DNA of 64,000 nucleotides from Terriglobia bacterium (GCA_020073345.1 JAIQFI010000035.1:1-64000), one strand, 5' to 3'. Shown: positions 33,895 through 43,115, counted from the stretch's first letter. Notes: generated by a model from the letters alone, not told the origin. Translations and numbers: made by a program.

Positions 33895-34713
33895 CTACTT
33901 GATGAGCTTGCCGTCGCTACCCAGCGTGTGGGTCTTGCCGGTGGCCGGATCCACCGGGTTCCGGTTGTTTTCCGCACAACCGTAGTCGTACAGGAAGAGT
34001 CCGGGTTTGTCCTTCCTGAATTGCTTGGTTACGGTCCACGGCTTGGTCAGGGCCTTGGAGTCCTCGATCACCATCTTGGCTTCGAGCGTCTCGCCGTTAA
34101 TCTTGTGCATACGAGTGGTAATCTTACTCTCATTGCTCAAGACCAAGCCGGTCCTGTCGAGAATGGAATCGTTGTCGCGGTCGCCCTTCAAACCGACCGT
34201 TTCCCACACCAGCGTGTCGCCCTCCCAGTGGCCGACGGAGACGCCGGTATAAGTCCCCCAGGTGTCTTCCTTGCCGGGGAGCTTGCGTCCATCCGTGTAC
34301 ACGCGCATGGTGTTGCCGCCGTTCTCGGCGATGACATAGAACACGTCCGGCCGAACCACAAATTCATACGCGTCCGGGAGATTCAGAATCCGAGGAAAAC
34401 CAGCGGGGACGCCACAGTTGGTCTGCACGTCGGGATACCGATCCTCATCGCGCAACTTCAGGTGCTCCGCATATTTCTTTTCGTATTCGGCGGTGTAGGG
34501 AGGATGCTCGCGGACGCCCGGGGTTATGGAACCCCCTTGGCCGGTTTGCGTCGCGCGGTCAAAAACCGTTCCGCCCATCATGGCCCACGTGCCGCTCCAG
34601 TCGGGCAGTTTATCGAAAGGAGTCATCGCGGGGGTCTGCGCGTAACTCGTGGCGGGCGCGGTCACGAAACTGGCACATAGCGCAATCCCTGTCGCCCATG
34701 ATTTTGTGGTCAT
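33895..34713 (-). CDS. Secreted DLSGVW-family protein, paralog G (divergent)
   Basis: The product has 272 residues with a signal peptide ending near TSYAQ. The entry motif is DKLPDWSGTWAMMGG. The core is recognisable but drifted: YPDVQTNCGVPAGFPR in place of DDPEAxCLPxGVPR, VIAENGGNTMRVYTDGRKLP, YTGVSVGHWEGDTLVWETVG, and a C-terminus YDYGCAENNRNPVDPATGK that extends about 20 residues beyond the usual HLVGK end. It is the first gene of the operon with the DUF6152 and CMD-like genes and the last chromosomal gene before the tRNA scar. Confidence 0.7.
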   Translation of the reverse strand: MTTKSWATGIALCASFVTAPATSYAQTPAMTPFDKLPDWSGTWAMMGGTVFDRATQTGQGGSITPGVREHPPYTAEYEKKYAEHLKLRDEDRYPDVQTNCGVPAGFPRILNLPDAYEFVVRPDVFYVIAENGGNTMRVYTDGRKLPGKEDTWGTYTGVSVGHWEGDTLVWETVGLKGDRDNDSILDRTGLVLSNESKITTRMHKINGETLEAKMVIEDSKALTKPWTVTKQFRKDKPGLFLYDYGCAENNRNPVDPATGKTHTLGSDGKLIK

Positions 34714-34795
34714 CAGAGTTGATCTCCAAGTTTAGATCGCTGTAGCTAATGTACTACTCTTCTCACCTGACGTGAAGGGAACTGTCTGATTCGAA

Positions 34796-34846
34796 TGGTG
34801 GGCGCGACAGGACTCGAACCTGTGACCTCCTGCGTGTGAAGCAGGA
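34796..34846 (-). other. 3' fragment of tRNA-Val(CAC), island attachment-site scar
   Basis: Read on the minus strand, the segment has a perfect 5-bp anticodon stem (CCTGC/GCAGG) around TTCACAC (anticodon CAC), a perfect T stem (ACAGG/CCTGT), the acceptor strand CGCGCCC, A and CCA. The 5' half (acceptor strand, D arm) is missing; upstream sequence is unrelated. The break at the anticodon stem is the classic crossover region of tRNA-targeting integrases. Orientation places the chromosome at lower coordinates and the integrated element at higher coordinates. Confidence 0.7.
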
Positions 34847-35236
34847 ATGAGGCCACACCTTCCATACATTCCAAAGAACTTGCCAGCCTGCAAAAGCCAA
34901 GAACGCCCGCGAGACGGCGGGTGTTTGACACTAACCGGCTCGCGGGGTGGCTCCTAGCCGAGCAGGCCGAAAAGGTTGAGAGTTATATGCAGAGGATGAG
35001 AGCAGCAATGGCACTCGTGTCTCCACCGTCAGCAAGTCCAAGAGGCGCGACACAGTCAACTTCAGTCAGAATCTTGAAACCCATGACCACCAACCCTTTC
35101 GAAACCCGATCACCAGTGCGGCTGCGGGTCATCCAGGGCTGTTCTGCGCGGGCACGCGGTGCCAACAGTGGGCGAATCCGCACTGCCGACTGACCGCTGA
35201 GGTGCCTAGATGATCGCATCCGATGCAAGCGCGAAA
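34847..35236. other. Non-coding or decayed island edge
   Basis: No gene that I can support. An open frame from 34921 (90 codons) has no recognisable family and no clear ribosome-binding site. Sequence here probably derives from the degraded end of the integrated element. Confidence 0.4.
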
Positions 35237-35427
35237 TGTAGGGTTGGACGTCCCAACGTCAAGATTAAACCTGAACAGGTTGGCCAGCTGAGAAATCAGA
35301 TGTGAGCTGGCGCCGGGTCGCAAAAGCGCTAGGGATCGGGACGGCGACTGCGATGCGCCTGTTCAAATCGCTTGATGGAGCGCGTTCTAATACTCAAGAT
35401 GTGCCACCGCAAACCTCTCAAATATGA
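35237..35427 (+). pseudogene. C-terminal remnant of a serine recombinase (frameshifted)
   Basis: One frame reads GRPNVKIKPEQVGQLRNQM and stops at 35303-35305. A frame shifted at the same point continues SWRRVAKALGIGTATAMRLF and ends at 35427. Together these match the C-terminal GRP...I..LR..G.SWR.IA..LGVG..T..R helix-turn-helix of resolvase/invertase-family recombinases. The catalytic domain is missing. Its position beside the tRNA-Val fragment fits the recombinase or integrase gene region of an integrated element. Confidence 0.6.
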
Positions 35428-35755
35428 GTCGATGGGCTTGCTGATCGACCTGGTTTTCCGGATGCCATTGCACTCCAAGCAAAACCCACCTCCCAAAACC
35501 TCGATAGCCTCGATTAGTCGACACCGTACTTCGGTGCTGCGCGACGGCCCGCCATCGTTTGCACCTTACTTCGACTGGCGCAAGTTGATTGAACTAAGTT
35601 GCATCGTCAAAAGGTCTGGCGCTTGTGTGCGCACCTCCAACTCCAAAAACTAGAGGGCTTATCCTAAGGGAGTCGAACATGTCGGGAGTGACCTCCGAAA
35701 CATGTGCGCATACTCTGCAGTTCCAGGGAGCATTCATTGAGAGGAGCGTTACTGG
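35428..35755. promoter_or_regulatory. Leader of the lon-usp operon, with a large inverted repeat
   Basis: An imperfect inverted repeat spans 35677-35705: outer arms ACATGT/ACATGT and inner arms TCGGGAG/CCTCCGA. It ends about 50 bases before the Lon start codon, a position suited to an operator. The remainder of the stretch has no gene I can support. Confidence 0.4.
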
Positions 35756-38191
35756 GTGGATCAAACGACCAAGCTAAAGCCTCTGACCCCAGAGGCTCTC
35801 TACCGTCGCTCCAATAGTCAGAACTTTAAATTTAACACCACGGCGGACTTGGACAGCCTTACCGAATACGTCGGCCACCTACGCGCCTTGCAAGCTGTGC
35901 AATTTGGAATTGGCATCCGCAGGCGGGGATTCAATCTCTACTTGTTGGGGCCAGTCGGCACGGGGAAGTACGTGATTGCCCGCAGCTTCCTTGAGAAGAA
36001 AGCTGCCACGGAGGCAACCCCGGACGACTGGGTGTACGTCAACAACTTTGCGAGTCCTGAAGGGCCTCGCACCTTGAAGCTCCCGCCCGGGCGCGGCGTG
36101 CTGTTGCGAGAAGACATGCGCCGCCTAGTGGACAATCTGCGCTCCGCGATCCCCTCGGCATTCCAGACTGAGAATTATCAGGCGCGCAAGCAAGCCATCG
36201 AACAGGAGATGAAAGACCGACAGGAGAAGGCTTTCGAGGAGGTCGAGCAACAGGCAAACAAGCAAGGGATTACCATGTTGCACACGCCCACCGGCCTGAT
36301 CCTCGCCCCGATGCGAAAAGGAGAAGTCATCAGCCCGCAGGAGTTCGAGCAACTGCCCGAGGCGGAACATCAGCAGATTGAGGCTACCATCGCCGAATTG
36401 CACGAGAAGCTTCGGGCCATACTGCTCCAGATACCGAAGTGGGAACAGGAAGGTCGCGAAAAACTACGGGAGCTGAACAATGAGGTGGCGATCTTTGCGG
36501 CCGGGCACCTGATTGAGGAACTTCGAAAGAAGCATCCGGACCTCCCTCAGGTCGTGAGTTTTCTGAACGAGGTTCAGGAGGACATCATTGAGAACGTCGA
36601 TCAGTTCTTAACGCCGCCGGAGCACCCGCTCGCCGCACTGATGGGCGTTGCGTTGCCTAATGCGCCTCGCGGTCCGGCATTTTTCCGGCGCTACCAAGTG
36701 AACGTATTGGTCGAGTACAGCTCCGGGAAAGGGGCGCCTGTGGTTTACGAAGACCATCCCACTTATCCGAATCTGGTAGGTCGAGTCGAGTACATCGCGC
36801 ATATGGGAGCGCTTTCCACAGACTTCAATCTGATCCGCTCCGGCGCCCTGCATCGCGCCAACGGCGGCTACCTGATTTTGGATGCGAATAAAGTGCTGAC
36901 GCAGCCTTATGCCTGGGAGGCGCTCAAGCGGTCCCTCCAGGCTTCGCAGATCCGCATCGAATCGCTTAGTGAGATGCTGGGCTTGGTGAGCACGGTTTCT
37001 CTCAAACCTGAGTCCATTGCCTTGAATGTCAAGGTTGTCCTGGTCGGCGACCGCCTGCTCTATTACCTGCTCTCAGCGTTCGACTCCGAATTTCAGGAAC
37101 TCTTCAAGGTCGCCGCGGATTTCGAGGAGCACGTGGACCGGAGCCCGGAGACCGAACTGCTCTATGCGCAATGGATTGGCACGATCGCCCGCGAAGAAGG
37201 ATTGCTTCCCTTCGACCGCGGCGCTGTCGGCCGCGTCATCGAGCACAGCTCCCGCTGCGCCGAGGATTCGCAAAAAGTCTTGACTCTGCGCCGTTTCATC
37301 GAGGACGTGTTGCGCGAATCGGACTACTGGGCCCGGGAAGCCTCGCGGCCGGCGGTCACTGCGGACGACGTACAGCGCGCGATCGAGGCGCGGATCCATC
37401 GGGCGGATCGCGTGCGGGAGAACTTCCTGGAGCAAGTCGTACGCGGAACGCTGCTTATCGACACGCAGGGGGAACGAGTCGGTCAGGTCAACGGACTGTC
37501 CGTGATCACGCTCGCCGACTTTTCGTTCGGCCATGCAAGCCGCATCACGGCCCGCGTCCGGATGGGCAAAGGCGAGGTTATCGATATCGAGCGAGAGGTG
37601 GAACTGAGCGGCCCGATCCATTCGAAAGGCGTACTCATCCTCTCCGGTTTCCTCGGAGGGCGGTATGCAGTGGACCATCCGCTGTCATTGCAGGCCAGCC
37701 TCGTATTCGAACAGTCTTACGGCGCTGTAGAAGGAGACAGTGCCTCATCGGCCGAACTATACGCGCTTCTTTCGGCGCTTTCGGAGCTGCCGCTCAAACA
37801 ATCCTTGGCCGTGACGGGCTCGGTGAACCAGCACGGGCAGATCCAGGCGATCGGAGGAGTCAATGACAAGATCGAAGGGTTCTTCGACTTGTGCCGCGTG
37901 CGGGGCAACCTGGAGGGACAAGGAGTGGTTATTCCCCGGTCGAACGTACCCCATCTCATGCTTAGGCAGGACGTGGTGGATGCCGTGCGCGCCGGAATAT
38001 TTCAGGTTTACGCGATCGACACCATAGACCAGGGCATCGAAATTCTTACTGGCGTCTCTGCGGGCGAACGCGATGCGGAAGGGAAATTTCCGGAAGGAAG
38101 CATCAATCGGAAAGTAGAGGCGCGCCTGATTGAGTTCGCGGAGAAACGGCTGGCTAGCAGGCGCAAAATGCCCCCAGAGAGTGAGTTGTGA
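35756..38191 (+). CDS. Lon-family ATP-dependent protease (LonB/YcbZ-like)
   Basis: The 811-residue protein begins at GTG 35756 (GAGAGGAGC upstream). The N-terminal AAA region has a Walker-A-like GPVGTGKYVIARSF (about 65-78), and a long Glu/Gln-rich helical insert (about 140-250) is characteristic of the AAA_32 LonB-like group. The C-terminal Lon protease domain has the catalytic serine in EGDSASSAELYALLSAL (about 665) and the lysine in GGVNDKIEGFFDL (about 708). It should degrade damaged or regulatory proteins in the cytosol; this group differs from housekeeping LonA by lacking the LAN domain. Its stop overlaps the GTG of the universal stress protein gene by 4 bases (GTGA), so the two are coupled. 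It is the first intact gene of the island. Confidence 0.9.
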   Translation: MDQTTKLKPLTPEALYRRSNSQNFKFNTTADLDSLTEYVGHLRALQAVQFGIGIRRRGFNLYLLGPVGTGKYVIARSFLEKKAATEATPDDWVYVNNFASPEGPRTLKLPPGRGVLLREDMRRLVDNLRSAIPSAFQTENYQARKQAIEQEMKDRQEKAFEEVEQQANKQGITMLHTPTGLILAPMRKGEVISPQEFEQLPEAEHQQIEATIAELHEKLRAILLQIPKWEQEGREKLRELNNEVAIFAAGHLIEELRKKHPDLPQVVSFLNEVQEDIIENVDQFLTPPEHPLAALMGVALPNAPRGPAFFRRYQVNVLVEYSSGKGAPVVYEDHPTYPNLVGRVEYIAHMGALSTDFNLIRSGALHRANGGYLILDANKVLTQPYAWEALKRSLQASQIRIESLSEMLGLVSTVSLKPESIALNVKVVLVGDRLLYYLLSAFDSEFQELFKVAADFEEHVDRSPETELLYAQWIGTIAREEGLLPFDRGAVGRVIEHSSRCAEDSQKVLTLRRFIEDVLRESDYWAREASRPAVTADDVQRAIEARIHRADRVRENFLEQVVRGTLLIDTQGERVGQVNGLSVITLADFSFGHASRITARVRMGKGEVIDIEREVELSGPIHSKGVLILSGFLGGRYAVDHPLSLQASLVFEQSYGAVEGDSASSAELYALLSALSELPLKQSLAVTGSVNQHGQIQAIGGVNDKIEGFFDLCRVRGNLEGQGVVIPRSNVPHLMLRQDVVDAVRAGIFQVYAIDTIDQGIEILTGVSAGERDAEGKFPEGSINRKVEARLIEFAEKRLASRRKMPPESEL

Positions 38192-39048
38192 GCCAGCCCG
38201 AACAGGCTCTTGCGATTCGGCGGATCCTGGTGGCGCTAGATACTTCCCCAAATAGCCTCGCGGCGCTGGAAGGGGCGGTGGCTCTGGCAACCCGGATCGA
38301 GGCGGAATTACTGGGCCTCTTCGTTGAGGATGTAGAGCTTCTCCGAATGGCGGATTCACCCCATGCGAGGGAAATACTCTATCCTTCCGCAAGAGGAGCT
38401 CAGCTCAGCCGGCCCGGCATGGAACTTCGGCTCAGGATTCAGTCGGAGCGGGCGCGAAACGCACTCGCGGCGGCAGCGGAGAACGCGCACGTCCCTTGGT
38501 CCTTCCGAACCGTGCGCGGCCACGTCGCCTCCGAGTTGATGGCGGCCGTCGGTGCCGCGGACCTCCTCGCCCTGGGGAAGCGCGGCTGGTCCTGCAGCTC
38601 GCAGCTGCGAATCGGCTCGACAGCGCTTCAATTGGCAACCAGCGCGATCCCGGTGCTCTTGAATCCAACGTCCAGGACGTCCGGCCAACCAAGACTGCAG
38701 GTCTACTATGACGATTCGCCGGCGGCGAAGCGGGCCCTGCTCGCTGCCAGCCAGCTGGCGGAGGATGGCGGCAGCGTTACGATCCTTCTCGCCGTTGCGA
38801 GCACGGAGCAGGCGCGATCCCTCGAGAGCGAAATCGCACTCGCGCTCAAGGGGAGGAACCTGACCATTCGCTTTCAACAGATTGTGCCGAACGATGAGGC
38901 GAGCCTGTCGCGGGTTCTGCGTGAAGACCAACCGGGCCTCTTGATCTTGGGGAGCCGGGAGCCGTTTCGGGGATCGCACTCACTCGAGGCGCTGCTGCGG
39001 GACAGTAAGGCATCTGTGCTTTTGCTCGGCGATAGAACAGAGCCCTAA
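38188..39048 (+). CDS. Tandem universal stress protein, degenerate second domain
   Basis: The 286-residue protein holds two Usp-type domains (about 10-155 and 165-283). Domain 1 starts RRILVALDTSPNSLAALEGA and ends ASELMAAVGAADLLALGKRG, with IGSTALQLATSAIPVLL in place of the usual G-x9-G(S/T)-type nucleotide motif. Domain 2 is more degenerate (LQVYYDDSPAAKRALLAA, LLILGSREPFRGSHSLEALL). Such proteins bind ATP or nucleotides and accumulate in growth arrest; here nucleotide binding is uncertain. It is coupled to the Lon gene, which suggests a partnership or joint induction. Confidence 0.85.
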   Translation: MSQPEQALAIRRILVALDTSPNSLAALEGAVALATRIEAELLGLFVEDVELLRMADSPHAREILYPSARGAQLSRPGMELRLRIQSERARNALAAAAENAHVPWSFRTVRGHVASELMAAVGAADLLALGKRGWSCSSQLRIGSTALQLATSAIPVLLNPTSRTSGQPRLQVYYDDSPAAKRALLAASQLAEDGGSVTILLAVASTEQARSLESEIALALKGRNLTIRFQQIVPNDEASLSRVLREDQPGLLILGSREPFRGSHSLEALLRDSKASVLLLGDRTEP

Positions 39049-39173
39049 GTTCCGCGAAAGAAAGAATAGCGATGAAGAGGCGTTTCGTCTGAACGCTCTA
39101 GAAGGTCCTCGACGCCCGCAGACGAGGACTTGATTCTATTCGCTCGCGGCGTAGGCGCATCGTCCAAGGGAAT

Positions 39174-39899
39174 ATGGCTCTCACTCTAACGTTCTTGGGG
39201 ACACGAGGCGGGATTGACGCTAGAACCGCGCGACACCGCATGCATTCAGCGTTGCTCATTTCGTGGCGTCGTAAAGACGTGATGATCGACTGTGGCGCGG
39301 ATTGGCAAAACAAAGTCGGTCAAGTAAACCCAAGTGCCATCCTGATCACACACGCCCACGCCGACCATGCCTACGGATTAAAGAGTGGTTCCCCGTGTCC
39401 CGTTTACGCCACGAGGGGCACCTGGCGTAAGATCCGAGCAGGCTCAATCGTATCGAAAAAGGTGATCAGGCCAAGAGTACCCGTTGAGCTATTCGGGATT
39501 GAGTTTGAGGCCTTTTCTGTCGAACACTCGATCCGGGCACCGGCTGTCGGATATCGGATCACCGCAGGACACCACAGCATTTTCTATGTGCCAGACGTGG
39601 TTCGAATCCGTGATCAGGCTCTGGCGCTGCAAGATCTTCACCTATATATCGGTGATGGTGCCTCAATCACGCGCCCGATTCTACGGAAGCGTGATGGGGA
39701 GCTTATAGGGCACGCTTCGATTCGGACCCAGCTGGATTGGTGCAGAGAAGAAGGCGTACGTCGCGCGATTTTTTCTCATTGCGGCTCGGAAATCGTGACG
39801 GGCAATCAACGGATTGTCGCCAACAAGATCCGCGTCCTGGGTAAGCAGGCTGACGTCGATGCTAGTATTGCGCATGATGGATTGCGCGTCACGCTTTGA
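39174..39899 (+). CDS. MBL-fold metallo-hydrolase
   Basis: The 241-residue protein resembles RNase Z/PhnP-type beta-lactamase-fold hydrolases: TLTFLGTRGGIDARTARHRMHS at the start, the metal-binding HAHADHAYGL (about 59-68), a further His in FSVEHSIRAPAVGYRI, an Asp in FYVPDVVRI and a His in IFSHCGSEIV. The hydrolytic metal set therefore looks complete. Without the RNase Z exosite the substrate may be a cyclic phosphodiester or a phosphonate-type ester. There is no close operon partner; it lies 125 bases after the Usp gene on the same strand. Confidence 0.82.
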   Translation: MALTLTFLGTRGGIDARTARHRMHSALLISWRRKDVMIDCGADWQNKVGQVNPSAILITHAHADHAYGLKSGSPCPVYATRGTWRKIRAGSIVSKKVIRPRVPVELFGIEFEAFSVEHSIRAPAVGYRITAGHHSIFYVPDVVRIRDQALALQDLHLYIGDGASITRPILRKRDGELIGHASIRTQLDWCREEGVRRAIFSHCGSEIVTGNQRIVANKIRVLGKQADVDASIAHDGLRVTL

Positions 39900-40013
39900 C
39901 AGGACCAATTCCATGAGTCCAATACTGCAAGTAACGGAATGTTTGTGTTGTAAAGCAGACCGATTCAGACTCGCGAGGATCGCAGACTACGCGCGGTAGA
40001 TGCGAACCGCTAA

Positions 40014-41675
40014 ATGAGCATCGGCAGCCGGATTCTCGCCCGCCTCTGGCATCTTCCGGCACCGTACACCCGTGACATCGTCGAGCATCAGGATATTCGC
40101 GTATCGATGTCCGACGGCGTCGAATTGCTCTCCGACCGCTATTACCCGCGGAGTGGCGAATGCCTGCCCGTAATCCTGATTCGCAGTCCCTACGGCCGCG
40201 GCGATCAATTCCGGGACCTTGCCCTCATCTTCGCCGAGCGTGGATTTCAAGTCTTGCTGCAGAGCTGCCGCGGGACCGGCGGTTCTGGCGGTTTGTTGCG
40301 TCCGTCATTTCAAGAGGAACAGGACGGCGCCACTACCATCGACTGGCTTAACCGCCAACCTTGGTACTGCGGCAGGCTTGCTCTTCTCGGTACCAGTTAC
40401 CTCGGGAATGCCGCATGGGCCGCAGTGCATGCCGTAGGTCCCCAAATCGCAGCCATGGCCCTACATGCGACGCTCTCCGACGCTAGCGCAGAAACCTACG
40501 CCTTCGAAGGATTCACACTCGAAGGATGCCTCATCTGGACCCTCCAGCTTACCCAGCCCCAATTCAGCGGCACGGTGCGCTCGCTTCTACGATCATGGTT
40601 GTCTCAGAGGCACGAGCCACGGTCACGGCTCCCGGCCTTGGATTCGCTGCCATTGCGAGATGTAGACAATTGCGCTCTAGGCCGCCACGTATCCTGGTGG
40701 CAGGATTGGGTCAACCATGCCGAGCTCGGCGATCCATTCTGGAAGCCCCTCAACTTCTCTGCCGGCGTTACGGCGGCGCCGCCCACCGCCATGATCGGCG
40801 GCTGGCATGACATCTTCCTGCCTTGGCAGATCAAGGACTATGCAGCCATGCAAGCCGCCGGCCGTTCTGCATCCCTCACCATCGGACCCTGGGTGCATGC
40901 TGCCCTAGCAGCCTGGGGAGAAGGCGTGCGTCAGGCTCTGCCCCTATTTCGTACACAACTTTTGGATCAACCTGCCCCACCGCGAGCCCCCGTGCGCCTC
41001 TATGTAATCGGCGCAGAAGAGTGGCGCGATTATGACTCCTGGCCTCCTCCGGGCACTCGTCCAGCGGCATTCTATCTTTGTGCGGGAGGCGGCTTATCTC
41101 CCAAGCCACCGGATCCCAGCGAGCCTGATCGTTACACTTACGACCCCGCGGATCCAACACCTGCTGTGCACGGTCCCAGGCTCGGCGGCGTCCGTCCGAC
41201 GGGCGACATGGCCCAGCTCGAAAGCCGTTCGGATGTCCTTCTGTTCACCGCTGAACCCCTCGCTGCCAGCCTCGAAGTGATCGGCCCCGTGTCCGCGGAG
41301 CTGTTCTTCCGCTCGAGCCTTGAACACACCGACTTCTTCCTGGTCCTCTGCGACGTCTCCCCCAACCGCCGATGCACGAACGTCTGCGATGGCTACATCC
41401 GCATTCGCCCTCACCGTCCCAGCCCTTTGAACGACGGGGTCCGCCACGTGCACATTGAATTCTGGCCCACGGCTTATTGTTTCCGCCAGGGCCACCGCAT
41501 GCGCATAATCGTAGCCAGCGGCGCGCATCCGCGCTATGCTCGAAACCTCGGTTCTAGTGAGCCTTTGGCCGATGCCGTGACTTTTCACGTCGCACATCAA
41601 CAAATCTTTCATGATCCCCATCATCCTTCGCAAATCCTACTGCCGATCGGGGTCACTGACGTCAACGATGCGTAG
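40014..41675 (+). CDS. CocE/NonD-family hydrolase (X-Pro peptidase S15-like)
   Basis: The product has 553 residues. The alpha/beta-hydrolase domain has VILIRSPYGRGDQF, the nucleophile elbow LLGTSYLGNAAW (Ser about 128), a cap insertion (about 150-250) and a late catalytic pair around GGWHDIFLPWQ (Asp) and GPWVHAAL (His). The C-terminal jelly-roll (PDP_C-like) is visible from about 380, with EVIGPVSAELFFRS and NVCDGYIRIRPH. Family members hydrolyse esters and amides such as acyl-proline peptides or cocaine-like esters; the natural substrate cannot be predicted. No signal peptide is present, so it is cytosolic. It is convergent with the next Usp gene. Confidence 0.85.
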   Translation: MSIGSRILARLWHLPAPYTRDIVEHQDIRVSMSDGVELLSDRYYPRSGECLPVILIRSPYGRGDQFRDLALIFAERGFQVLLQSCRGTGGSGGLLRPSFQEEQDGATTIDWLNRQPWYCGRLALLGTSYLGNAAWAAVHAVGPQIAAMALHATLSDASAETYAFEGFTLEGCLIWTLQLTQPQFSGTVRSLLRSWLSQRHEPRSRLPALDSLPLRDVDNCALGRHVSWWQDWVNHAELGDPFWKPLNFSAGVTAAPPTAMIGGWHDIFLPWQIKDYAAMQAAGRSASLTIGPWVHAALAAWGEGVRQALPLFRTQLLDQPAPPRAPVRLYVIGAEEWRDYDSWPPPGTRPAAFYLCAGGGLSPKPPDPSEPDRYTYDPADPTPAVHGPRLGGVRPTGDMAQLESRSDVLLFTAEPLAASLEVIGPVSAELFFRSSLEHTDFFLVLCDVSPNRRCTNVCDGYIRIRPHRPSPLNDGVRHVHIEFWPTAYCFRQGHRMRIIVASGAHPRYARNLGSSEPLADAVTFHVAHQQIFHDPHHPSQILLPIGVTDVNDA

Positions 41676-41725
41676 GCGCACTAAGGCATACTACTAGCTT
41701 CTGTGCTCATGCCAGAAGTTGTCAT

Positions 41726-42613
41726 TTACAACGTGATCACCGGGCACGGCGCGTTCCAGATGATTTCGTAGGCATGTGTTCGCAGATGACCCATAGAATC
41801 TTTCAGGTGGCCGCGCCCTGCGACGATCAAATCCGCGTCCTCGATCTCCTCCGCAACTTGCCGGACCACTTCGCCCGGATTGCCTTCCATCAAATGAACA
41901 GAAGCCTTCACGCCTTTCGCGGCGATCTGATCATGGAGTGCATCAGCCATCTCCCGGGTGCGCTTGCGCGCTGCTTCATCGCCAGGAATGCCGTGCGCAG
42001 GTAGGGCTCTGATCACACTCAGCTGCCCGTGAAAGAATTCTGCAAGCGCTGAGGCGCGCATCAACAGCTCCACTGGCAGCTCGCAATTATCAATCGCTAA
42101 GAGGATATGGCGATACGGGTGGAACGGTTCAAGCTCGCGCGGGTGCGGGCTAGTCCATACTGGACAGGCGGCATCGTGCAGCACCTTGGCGGTGACCGAA
42201 CCGATGAGAAAGCGCCGCATCCGCCCAAGTCCATGAGTCGGTATCATGATGAGGTCAGCCTTCTTTTCGACCGCGTAATCCACGATCGACTCCGCAACCC
42301 CTTCTGACCGGACGCAGATCTCGGATTCGACCGACTCTAAATAGCGCTTCTGAAGGCACTCTAGCTTGCGCAGGCAATCAGTCTCGAGCAATTTCCGGTC
42401 GTGATCGAGGTTCGCAAAAGCCGCGTCGCTGAGCTGTCCAAAGTAGTTTTCCGATACGCCGTGAAAATCCGCTAAAGAGGGTACAACGCTCAAGAGCCAG
42501 ACCTTGGCGTTAAATGCGCTCGCCAAGCCCACGACATGACCTATGATGGCCTCGCTCGACTTGGAGAAGTCTGTTGGGAAGAGGATATTCCGCAAAAGGT
42601 GAGATGTCGGCAT
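41726..42613 (-). CDS. Tandem universal stress protein
   Basis: The product has 295 residues with two Usp domains (about 8-150 and 165-295). Domain 1 keeps the ATP-binding signature GLGRMRRFLIGSVTAKVLHD (G-2x-G-9x-G-S) after ADLIMIPTH. Domain 2 has HILLAIDNCELPVELLMRA and ends DLIVAGRGHLKDSMGHLRTH, a degenerate version of the motif. One half is thus likely to bind ATP. Tandem Usps with this layout occur in hypoxia/dormancy regulons such as that of mycobacteria (Rv2623-like). The 185 bases upstream of its start have no gene. Confidence 0.88.
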   Translation of the reverse strand: MPTSHLLRNILFPTDFSKSSEAIIGHVVGLASAFNAKVWLLSVVPSLADFHGVSENYFGQLSDAAFANLDHDRKLLETDCLRKLECLQKRYLESVESEICVRSEGVAESIVDYAVEKKADLIMIPTHGLGRMRRFLIGSVTAKVLHDAACPVWTSPHPRELEPFHPYRHILLAIDNCELPVELLMRASALAEFFHGQLSVIRALPAHGIPGDEAARKRTREMADALHDQIAAKGVKASVHLMEGNPGEVVRQVAEEIEDADLIVAGRGHLKDSMGHLRTHAYEIIWNAPCPVITL

Positions 42614-42800
42614 AAGGGACCGTCCGGCTATTGATAGGCACGCGAACCGCCAAACCGTGACTTGGCGCAGGGCTTATCCTTCATTCGAAACGAGAACGAA
42701 CTCTTCCGCCGTCTGGTTCAAATCACGCAGCGACATGCGCGAGATTGCGGAAGGGGGCGCTCGTGAGAGCTACCCCTTCCATTTGGCCTTGATCGGCTAC

Positions 42801-43115
42801 TTACCAGCGGTTGGTTCGGTGTCTGCCGCCGTTACCGCCACGGGGTGCACCGCCGCTGAAGCCGCGGTCCTCCCTGGGACGGGCCTCATTGACGTTGAGC
42901 GCCCTTCCGTCCAGTTCTTTTCCGTCCAGAGCAGCGATAGCCCGGAGGGCTTCATCATTGTTGCTCATTTCGACGAATCCAAACCCCCGGGATTGCCGGG
43001 TGTCTCGATCGGTGATGATACTTACACGTTCAACCGTTCCGTACTGCTCAAATAGAGATCGAACGGTATCTTCGGTTGCCCCGAAGCTGAGATTGCCTAC
43101 GAAAATATTCTTCAT
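42801..43115 (-). CDS. RRM-domain RNA-binding protein
   Basis: The 104-residue protein has a single RNA-recognition motif with RNP2 (KNIFVGNLSF) and RNP1 (SRGFGFVEM), followed by a Gly/Arg-rich tail of about 20 residues. The ribosome-binding site AGAAGGAA lies before ATG 43115. Bacterial proteins of this type (Rbp family of cyanobacteria and others) are commonly cold- or stress-induced RNA chaperones. The adjacent leader (43116-43200) is G-rich with a run of seven G and could carry regulatory structure. Confidence 0.9.
   Translation of the reverse strand: MKNIFVGNLSFGATEDTVRSLFEQYGTVERVSIITDRDTRQSRGFGFVEMSNNDEALRAIAALDGKELDGRALNVNEARPREDRGFSGGAPRGGNGGRHRTNRW

Noticed and set aside
34746-34931. 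61-residue minus-strand frame with TQEVTGSSPVAPT
   Set aside because: The motif is the translation of the tRNA-Val 3' end itself, another well-known spurious ORF.
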